Part shown: in pieces, positions 57,322 to 63,345 of the stretch | Position numbering within the stretch: the stretch's first letter is position 1 | Layout: the number at the start of each line of letters is the position of its first letter | Origin: Oscillospiraceae bacterium | GTDB taxonomy: Bacteria > Bacillota > Clostridia > Oscillospirales > Oscillospiraceae | DNA length: 63,345 bases | NCBI GenBank assembly: GCA_018265835.1 | Contig: JABLYK010000010.1 | Coordinates: 1-63,345 of the forward strand | Direction: 5' to 3' | Translations under genes and position numbers: made by a program | The notes under the pieces: model-generated | Databases searched by the model: none | What the model was told of the DNA's origin: nothing | Seen by the model: the letters and a program-made list of their open reading frames with translations, nothing else

Positions 57322-57828
57322 TCAATGCTCCGGCACTTCAAAATACACCTTTCGCAGGAAGATGCTGCCGTCCGCTTCGCCGCCGAAGGGTGCGTAGCCG
57401 CGCTTGGTGAACATGGCGATTGCAACCTTGTTCGTGTGGAACACGTGCGTCATGATCTGCCCGAAGCTCTGGCCCTCTGCCAGCGCCTCCACGGCACGGA
57501 TCATTGCCGCGCCATAGCCCCTGCGCCGGTGCGGCTCGTAGACGTAGAAGTCGTTCAAAAACACCGTCTCCGCCTCTGTCGTGTCGCACCACACCTCGCC
57601 TACAGTCTCGCCTGCGGCATTCTCGGCGGCCATGATGTAGTTGTGCGGGGTCTCCAGCCCTTGCGGGAGCACCTCCTCCAGCGCGCCCTGCGCCTCGGCG
57701 AGCGCGTGCGCCTCTACACTGGTCTTGCCGGTGAGCAGCAGCTCCTGCATGTACCGGCCGAGATTCCGCTGCCGGAAGCCTTCAAATTCGTCCGCCGTCA
57801 TCAGGCGGAGCGTCACCTCAGTTTGCAT
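57322..57828 (-). CDS. GNAT N-acetyltransferase (first)
   Basis: This 168-residue protein has a recognisable GNAT core: LNDFYVYEPHRRRGYGAAMI (about 91-110) contains the acetyl-CoA pyrophosphate loop RRRGYGAA. HTNKVAIAMFTKRGYAPFG is the typical final strand-helix. The N-terminus (MTADEFEGFRQRNLGRYMQE) recalls the small-molecule acetyltransferases. The target is unknown. The ATG at 57828 has GGAGGG eight bases upstream and lies inside the end of the next gene. Confidence 0.85.
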   Translation of the reverse strand: MQTEVTLRLMTADEFEGFRQRNLGRYMQELLLTGKTSVEAHALAEAQGALEEVLPQGLETPHNYIMAAENAAGETVGEVWCDTTEAETVFLNDFYVYEPHRRRGYGAAMIRAVEALAEGQSFGQIMTHVFHTNKVAIAMFTKRGYAPFGGEADGSIFLRKVYFEVPEH

Positions 57829-58516
57829 GGTGGGTTCCCTCCGTTTCGGTCTGCACCCGGCGCCGCGCGGCGGTGTGGGACAGCAGATTGTCATACAGCT
57901 CTGTGAGCAGCAGCTTTGCGACCGGCGCAACGTCTGCCGTGCCCTCGCACGGGCGCACAAACAGGCGCATCCGCTGTCCCTCGCTGCGATAGGCAAAGGC
58001 GCTCTCCTCATAGCCGTTGTACGCCAGCAGTGCACAGGCGCGTTCCGCCTCCGCCTGATTTCCGGCAAGCTCAAAGAGGATGCCCTTTTTCCCGGCGTAG
58101 CGGCGGTTGAGCAGCTCCGCTGCAACCTTGCCGAGCCGCTGTTCGCGCAGGTACGGGTAAATCGCCAGCATATGCACCAGCACGTACCCATACGACGAGC
58201 GCACCGACACGAGCGCATACCCCGCCTCGCGTCCGAATTCGTCCCGGAACAGGTGCAGCTCCAGCTTTTTGCCAAGCAGCGCGCGGATCAAGACCCGCTC
58301 CGGCAGCAGCACGGGCGCGGAAAAGTCCATCTTCATCACCGGGTAGAGCCGCAGCAGATCCTGCAGCCCGCCCTTTTCGATGTGCAGATTCGTGATCGGC
58401 GGCAGATTCTGAAAGAAAATGTCCAGATCGGCGAACACGGGCGCCTCTTCCGGATGCTCGTCGCGCTGCGGCAGGTGATAGATGTTGTCTTTTTCGTTGT
58501 CGTGTTTGTCGCTCAT
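57818..58516 (-). CDS. GNAT-fold acetyltransferase-like protein (second)
   Basis: This 232-residue protein contains VHMLAIYPYLREQRLGKVAA (about 115-134), a GNAT acetyl-CoA loop with RxxxLG in place of the stricter QxxGxG/A. GKKGILFELAGNQAEAERAC follows. The first 35 residues are acidic and disordered. Family members of this size act on small molecules or proteins. It overlaps the first GNAT gene by 11 bases. An AAGGAAAA site lies before the ATG at 58516. Confidence 0.72.
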   Translation of the reverse strand: MSDKHDNEKDNIYHLPQRDEHPEEAPVFADLDIFFQNLPPITNLHIEKGGLQDLLRLYPVMKMDFSAPVLLPERVLIRALLGKKLELHLFRDEFGREAGYALVSVRSSYGYVLVHMLAIYPYLREQRLGKVAAELLNRRYAGKKGILFELAGNQAEAERACALLAYNGYEESAFAYRSEGQRMRLFVRPCEGTADVAPVAKLLLTELYDNLLSHTAARRRVQTETEGTHHAN

Positions 58517-58544
58517 GCGTATTTTCCTTTTCCTTGTCCGTTGC

Positions 58545-58979
58545 CTATGCGAACTTTTCCCGTTCTGCGACGGCCAGCGCGTCGCAGCGGTTGTTATAGA
58601 CGTTGTCGGCATGACCCTTGACCCAGTAAAACCGCACGGTGTGCGTTTGCAGCAGCGCGTCGAGCGTCTGCCAGAGATCGACATTTTTCAGCTCGCCGCC
58701 CTTGCGCTTCCAGCCTTTTTTCTTCCACTCGCGCAGCCAGCCGAGATTGACGGCATTGGCAAGATACTGGCTGTCGGTATACAAGGAAACCTCGCACGGC
58801 TCATGCAGCGCCTGCAGCGCTGTGATTGCGCCGAGCAGCTCCATGCGGTTGTTGGTGGTCTCCGCCTCGCCGCCGGACAGCTCCTTTTCATGCGCGCCGT
58901 ATTTCAGGATTGCGCCCCAGCCGCCGGGGCCGGGGTTGCCGGAGCACGCGCCGTCCGTATAGATTGTGACCTGCTTCAT
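58545..58979 (-). CDS. rnhA: Ribonuclease HI
   Basis: This 144-residue RNase H degrades RNA in RNA-DNA hybrids. All four catalytic acids are visible: Asp in IYTDGACSGNPGPGGWG (about 8), Glu in NRMELLGAI (about 48), Asp in LYTDSQYL (about 69) and Asp in KGHADNVYNNRCD (about 133). Its ATG overlaps the gyrA stop by four bases, so it is co-translated with gyrase. Confidence 0.95.
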   Translation of the reverse strand: MKQVTIYTDGACSGNPGPGGWGAILKYGAHEKELSGGEAETTNNRMELLGAITALQALHEPCEVSLYTDSQYLANAVNLGWLREWKKKGWKRKGGELKNVDLWQTLDALLQTHTVRFYWVKGHADNVYNNRCDALAVAEREKFA

Positions 58980-61474
58980 GCTTCCGGTTCTCCCTCAGAC
59001 ACGGCCTCCGCGCGCTCGGTCAGCGCCACGGAAATGACCTTCGCCCCTTCGGCCAGCCGCATGATGCGCACGCCCTGCGTGGCGCGGCCCAGCACGGAGA
59101 TGCCGTCCGCCTCCATGCGGATGATCGTACCGTCGTCCGAAACGACAAGCACATCGTCTCCGTCCTCCACGACCTTGACGGCGGCAACCTTGCCGGTCTT
59201 CTCCGTCGTATTGTAGTTCTTCATACCGGAGCCGCCGCGGTGCTGCGGCTCATCCCCGCCGCCGCGGACGTATTCGCCTGCTTCGGTGCGCTTGCCGTAG
59301 CCGTTTTCCGTGATGGACAGCACGCAGGCGTCCGGTCGCGTGATCTCCGCGCCGACGCAGTAGTCGCCGTCCTTCAGCCGGATGCCGCGCACGCCAACCG
59401 CCTCGCGTCCCATCGGGCGCACATCCGTCTCGGCAAAGCAGATCGCCTGACCGTTGTGCGTGGCCATGAGGATATTCTGGCTGCCGTCGGTGAGCATGAC
59501 GTTGATAAGCTCGTCGCCCTCGTCAAGCCCCAGCGCGCGGATGCCGGAATTGCGGATGTTCTTGAGTGCGGTCAGCTCCATACGCTTGACGGTGCCATTT
59601 CGCGTCGTCAGCACGAGATAGGAGCCGTCCTCCATCTCGCGCATATGCAGCATGGCGTTCACGCGCTCGCCCGGTTCCACGGGAATGATGTTGACAATGT
59701 TCGTGCCGCGCGCGGTTCTGCCCGCTTCGGGGATCAGGTAGCCCTTTTTGCGGTAGGCACGTCCGCGGTTCGTGAAGAAGAGAATATAGTCGTGTGTCGA
59801 GGCGGTGAACACCGTCTCTACATAGTCCTCCTCGCGCAGTGCCTGCGCGCGCACGCCCTTTCCGCCGCGCTTCTGCACGGTATATTCGTCCGCCGGGACG
59901 CGCTTGATGTATCCGCCGTGCGTGAGGGTGAAGACGCACGCCTCCTCCTCAATGAGGTCTTCGATGTCGATCTCGTCCTCAATATCCTGAATTTCCGTCT
60001 TGCGCGCGTCGCCATACTTGTCGCGCAGGGCGATCAGCTCGTCCTTGAGCACGCCCTTGACCTTTTCGGGGTCGGCCAGCAGCTCGCGGAAATAAGCGAT
60101 GCGCTTTTCCAGCTCGTCGTACTCGTTCTGCAGCTTTTCGCGTTCCAGACCCTGCAGCGCTTTCAGACGCATGTCGAGGATCGCCTGCGCCTGCACCTCG
60201 GACAGGCCGAAGCGCTGCATCAGGTTTTCCTTCGCATCGTCGTAGCTCTCGCGGATGATGCGGATGACCTCGTCGATGTTCTCCTCCGCAATCAGCAGAC
60301 CCTCCAGCAGATGCGCGCGCTCGAGCGCTTTTTTCAGATCGAATTTTGTGCGCCGGACGATGATCTCCTCCTGGAAGGTGAGGTACTCGTCCAGAATGTG
60401 GCGCAGGGAGAGAATCTTCGGCTGCGACTGGTTGTCCACCAGCGCAAGCATGTTTACGGCAAAGGTTGTCTGCATCTGCGTCTGCGCAAAGAGCCGGTTC
60501 AGAACGACCTGCATGTTTGCGTCCTTTTTCAGCTCAATCACGATGCGCATACCGTTGCGGTCGGATTCGTCGCGCAGGCCGGAAATGCCATCCAGCTTCT
60601 TGTCGCGCACCTGCTCGGAGATGTTCTGAATGAGTTGGCGCTTGTTGACCTGATAGGGCAGTTCCGTCACGATGATGCGCAGGCGGTCATGTCCCCACTC
60701 CTCGGTCTCTGTGCGGGCGCGCACCACGATGCGGCCGCGGCCGGTGGCGTAGGCCGCGCGGATCCCGCTGCGGCCGACGATGATGCCGCGCGTCGGGAAG
60801 TCCGGGCCGGTAATGTGCTGCATCAGGTCGGAAAGCGTCGCATCCGGATTTTCCAGCACGCAGACGCAGGCGTTGATAACCTCGGTCAGGTTGTGCGGCG
60901 GAATGTTCGTCGCCATGCCGACGGCGATGCCGGAGCTGCCGTTGACCAGCAGGTTCGGGAAGCGCGCCGGGAGCACGCGCGGCTCCTTGCGGCTCTCGTC
61001 GAAGTTCGGATCCCAGTCCACGGTGTCCTTGTCGATATCGCGCAGCATCTCGTTTGCGATCTTCGACATGCGCGCTTCCGTATATCGGTAGGCAGCCGGA
61101 GGGTCGCCATCCACGGAGCCGAAGTTGCCGTGGCCGTCCACAAGCATATAGCGCATGGAAAAGTCCTGCGCCAGACGCACCATCGCGTCATAGACGGAGG
61201 CGTCGCCATGGGGATGGTAACGGCCCAGCACGTCGCCGACGCAGGTGGCGGATTTCTTAAACGGTTTGTCTGAGGTCAGATTGTCCTCATACATCGCGTA
61301 GAGGATGCGGCGGTGCACGGGTTTCAGACCGTCGCGCACGTCCGGCAGCGCACGTCCGACAATGACGGACATGGCGTATTCAATATAGGAGGACTGCATC
61401 TCATGGACGAGTTCGCTCTGTATGATCTTTTGATCGGGGAAGAGGATATCTTCCGGCTTATAATCCTTGGCCAT
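58976..61474 (-). CDS. gyrA: DNA gyrase subunit A
   Basis: This 832-residue topoisomerase subunit has the 5Y-CAP domain with active Tyr in AYRYTEARMS (about 131). The quinolone region reads HPHGDASVYD (87-96), so Ala stands at the position of E. coli Ser83 and Asp is kept at Asp87. The GyrA box KRGGKGVRA (about 548) in the C-terminal pinwheel marks a true gyrase rather than topoisomerase IV. It lies 15 bases after gyrB on the same strand. Confidence 0.96.
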   Translation of the reverse strand: MAKDYKPEDILFPDQKIIQSELVHEMQSSYIEYAMSVIVGRALPDVRDGLKPVHRRILYAMYEDNLTSDKPFKKSATCVGDVLGRYHPHGDASVYDAMVRLAQDFSMRYMLVDGHGNFGSVDGDPPAAYRYTEARMSKIANEMLRDIDKDTVDWDPNFDESRKEPRVLPARFPNLLVNGSSGIAVGMATNIPPHNLTEVINACVCVLENPDATLSDLMQHITGPDFPTRGIIVGRSGIRAAYATGRGRIVVRARTETEEWGHDRLRIIVTELPYQVNKRQLIQNISEQVRDKKLDGISGLRDESDRNGMRIVIELKKDANMQVVLNRLFAQTQMQTTFAVNMLALVDNQSQPKILSLRHILDEYLTFQEEIIVRRTKFDLKKALERAHLLEGLLIAEENIDEVIRIIRESYDDAKENLMQRFGLSEVQAQAILDMRLKALQGLEREKLQNEYDELEKRIAYFRELLADPEKVKGVLKDELIALRDKYGDARKTEIQDIEDEIDIEDLIEEEACVFTLTHGGYIKRVPADEYTVQKRGGKGVRAQALREEDYVETVFTASTHDYILFFTNRGRAYRKKGYLIPEAGRTARGTNIVNIIPVEPGERVNAMLHMREMEDGSYLVLTTRNGTVKRMELTALKNIRNSGIRALGLDEGDELINVMLTDGSQNILMATHNGQAICFAETDVRPMGREAVGVRGIRLKDGDYCVGAEITRPDACVLSITENGYGKRTEAGEYVRGGGDEPQHRGGSGMKNYNTTEKTGKVAAVKVVEDGDDVLVVSDDGTIIRMEADGISVLGRATQGVRIMRLAEGAKVISVALTERAEAVSEGEPEA

Positions 61475-61489
61475 TCGTGCACACCTCCT

Positions 61490-63345
61490 TTAAAAGTCCA
61501 GATTGACCGCGTATTTCGCGTTCTGTTCGATGAATTCCTTGCGCGGCTCGACCTTTTCGCCCATGAGCACGGTGAAGATCTCATCCGCGTGCACGGCGTC
61601 CTCCAGCGTGATCTGCTTGAGCGTGCGGGTCTCCGGGTTCATCGTCGTCTCCCACAGCTCGTGCGGGTCCATCTCGCCAAGGCCCTTGAAGCGGGCGATG
61701 TCGATCTTCGCGTTCGGATTGTCGCCGCGCATCTCGGCGGACACGGCGTCGCGCTCGTCGTCGGAAAAGGCCACGCGCGTAGTTTTGCCGCGCGTGAGCT
61801 TATACAGCGGCGGGATGGCAGAATAGACGTAGCCGCCGTCGATCAGCGGGCGCATGAAGCGGAAGAAGAACGTCAGCAGCAGGGTGCGGATGTGGCTGCC
61901 GTCCACGTCGGCATCGGCCATGATGATGACCTTGTGGTAACGCAGCTTGTTCACATCAAACTCTTCGCCGATGCCGGCGCCGAGCGCCGTAATGACCGGA
62001 CTGAGCTTATCGTTGCCGTAGACCTTGTCGGCGCGCGCTTTTTCGACGTTGAGCATCTTGCCCCAGAGGGGAAGAATCGCCTGAAAGCGGGAATCGCGCC
62101 CCTGCGTGGCGGAGCCGCCTGCCGAGTCGCCCTCGACGATGTAGATTTCGGTCAGCGCCGGGTCGCGGTCGTTGCAGTCGCGCAGCTTGTCAGGCATGTT
62201 GAAGCCCTCCAGCCCGTTTTTGCGGCGGATATTTTCACGCGCGCGGCGCGCGGCCTCGCGGGCGCGGGACGCGGTCAGCGCCTTTTCCAGAATCACGCGG
62301 CCGACTGCCGGGTTTTCCTCCAAAAACTGCGACAGCTTGTCGAACACGACGGAATCGACCAGCGTGCGCATTTCGGAGTTGCCGAGCTTGGCCTTTGTCT
62401 GCCCCTCGAACTGCGGGTTCGTGAGCTTGACGGAGATGATCGCCGTCAGACCCTCGCGGCAGTCCTCGCCGGAGATGCTGTCGCCCTCCTTGAGGATGTT
62501 GGTGCGCTTGCCGTAGGCGTTGAGCGCACGCGTGAGCGCGGCCTTGAAGCCGGTCTCGTGCATGCCGCCCTCCGGCGTATGGATATTGTTCGCAAAAGAG
62601 ACGAGAATTTCGTTGTACCCATCGTGATACTGCATGGCGATCTCGCACATGGAGTCCTGCCGCTCGCCGGACATGTAGATGCAATCCGGGTGCAGGGGCG
62701 TCTTGTTGCGGTTGATGAAGCCGACGAATTCGCGGATGCCGCCCTTGTAGCACATGGATTCGGACACCGGCTCCTCGCCGCGGTCATCCGTGATGGAAAT
62801 GCGCAGGCCCGCGTTCAAAAACGCCTGCTCGCGCATACGAACGTGCAGCGTCTCGTAATCATACACCGTGTCCTCAAACATTTCCGGGTCAGGCTTGAAG
62901 CGCACGGTCGTGCCGCTGTGATCCGTTTCACCGATGACGGTCATGCCCTGCGTGATGTCGCCGCGGGAGAATTTCATCTGATAGATCTTGCCATTTTTAT
63001 GGACTTCGACCTCCAGCCACTCGGACAGCGCGTTTACGACGGACGCACCCACGCCGTGCAGGCCGCCGGAGACCTTGTAGCCCCCGCCGCCGAATTTGCC
63101 GCCCGCGTGCAGTACGGTGAACACAACCTCCAGTGCGGATTTTCCGGTCTGCGGCTGGATGTCCACGGGGATGCCACGGCCATTGTCCGCCACGCAGATC
63201 ACGTCGCCCGGTTCAATGGTGACCTCAATGTGGTCGCAATACCCGGCAAGCGCCTCGTCGATGGAGTTGTCCACGATCTCATACACCAAATGATGCAGGC
63301 CGGACGCGGAGGTGGAGCCGATGTACATGCCCGGACGTTTCCGGA
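61490..63345 (-). CDS. gyrB: DNA gyrase subunit B (5' end cut by the window edge)
   Basis: About 618 residues are present. The frame is open to the right edge, reading RKRPGMYIGS, so roughly the first 20-30 residues lie outside; an internal ATG at 63328 is not the true start. The GHKL ATPase has EIVDNSIDEA and GGLHGVGASVVNALS. The TOPRIM domain has EGDSAGG (about 400) and MADADVDGSHIRTLLL (about 477). LPLWGKMLNVEKA carries Trp where most bacteria have Arg or Lys (LRGK/LKGK). It precedes gyrA, the usual bacterial order near the origin. Confidence 0.95.
   Translation of the reverse strand, partial: RKRPGMYIGSTSASGLHHLVYEIVDNSIDEALAGYCDHIEVTIEPGDVICVADNGRGIPVDIQPQTGKSALEVVFTVLHAGGKFGGGGYKVSGGLHGVGASVVNALSEWLEVEVHKNGKIYQMKFSRGDITQGMTVIGETDHSGTTVRFKPDPEMFEDTVYDYETLHVRMREQAFLNAGLRISITDDRGEEPVSESMCYKGGIREFVGFINRNKTPLHPDCIYMSGERQDSMCEIAMQYHDGYNEILVSFANNIHTPEGGMHETGFKAALTRALNAYGKRTNILKEGDSISGEDCREGLTAIISVKLTNPQFEGQTKAKLGNSEMRTLVDSVVFDKLSQFLEENPAVGRVILEKALTASRAREAARRARENIRRKNGLEGFNMPDKLRDCNDRDPALTEIYIVEGDSAGGSATQGRDSRFQAILPLWGKMLNVEKARADKVYGNDKLSPVITALGAGIGEEFDVNKLRYHKVIIMADADVDGSHIRTLLLTFFFRFMRPLIDGGYVYSAIPPLYKLTRGKTTRVAFSDDERDAVSAEMRGDNPNAKIDIARFKGLGEMDPHELWETTMNPETRTLKQITLEDAVHADEIFTVLMGEKVEPRKEFIEQNAKYAVNLDF

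Noticed and set aside
1..63345. CRISPR arrays, tRNA or rRNA genes
   Set aside because: No regularly spaced direct repeats of CRISPR size, no cloverleaf with CCA end and no rRNA-like stretch were noticed on either strand by eye.

Overview
The window looks like a chromosomal piece of a high-GC, anaerobic gut Clostridium relative, most likely in the Oscillospiraceae/Ruminococcaceae range. This is inferred from gene content and Firmicutes-type ribosome-binding sites, not from a marker search. Supporting signs are the [FeFe]-hydrogenase-like protein, formate-tetrahydrofolate ligase, a CooC-like ATPase beside an acetyl-CoA-synthase-like domain, TPP and ZTP riboswitches, and the gyrB-gyrA order. No tRNA, rRNA or CRISPR array was seen.

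Region 1 (1-5.5 kb) is an AT-richer accessory patch. It holds the tip of an IS3/IS150-like element, a cut-off serine recombinase with its small upstream partner, a Schlafen AlbA_2/ATPase-type regulator, an ADP-ribosylglycohydrolase, and a hairpin- and repeat-rich gap. Region 2 (4.1-9.9 kb) is a reductive catabolic cassette: an HTH regulator split by an apparent one-base frameshift, facing an Old Yellow Enzyme family Fe-S flavoenzyme, an SDR dehydrogenase and an MFS transporter across an intergenic region with seven TTGAC elements. Region 3 (10.1-11.1 kb) has a truncated GntR regulator running into a DUF3795 gene.

Region 4 (11.2-19 kb) is a TetR-controlled operon: a GPH-type symporter, two N-acyl-D-amino-acid deacylase-like amidohydrolases, a dipeptide-epimerase-like enolase superfamily enzyme and an M42 aminopeptidase. 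Together they suggest scavenging of peptides or acyl amino acids with D-residues. Region 5 (19-21.3 kb) pairs a duplicated DUF1538 membrane protein with a tandem P-II-like protein. Region 6 (21.4-24.9 kb) is a phosphonate-type ABC transporter (PhnD, PhnC, fused PhnE-PhnE) behind a structured attenuator-like leader. Region 7 (24.9-29.5 kb) is thiamin salvage: two divergent operons (tenA-thiZ-thiX and thiD-thiY), each with its own TPP riboswitch and terminator.

Region 8 (29.6-33.8 kb) holds a SurA-like secreted protein, then a divergent locus of a stand-alone acetyl-CoA-synthase-domain protein and a CooC-like ATPase facing a multi-cluster [FeFe]-hydrogenase-like protein. This is the best candidate here for an undescribed system. 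Region 9 (33.9-48.6 kb) is one long purine operon, purE-C-F-M-N-O-H-D-L-guaB-fhs, headed by a ZTP riboswitch. Region 10 (48.6-51.5 kb) is proB-proA-proC. Region 11 (51.6-58.5 kb) has a PLP aminotransferase, a small membrane protein, an AT-rich secreted protein flanked by two copies of one terminator unit, a TIM-barrel protein coupled to an M20 amidohydrolase, an SDR and two acetyltransferases. Region 12 (58.5-63.3 kb) is gyrB (cut by the window edge), gyrA and rnhA. Most long ORFs opposite these genes are GC-driven shadows and were left out.
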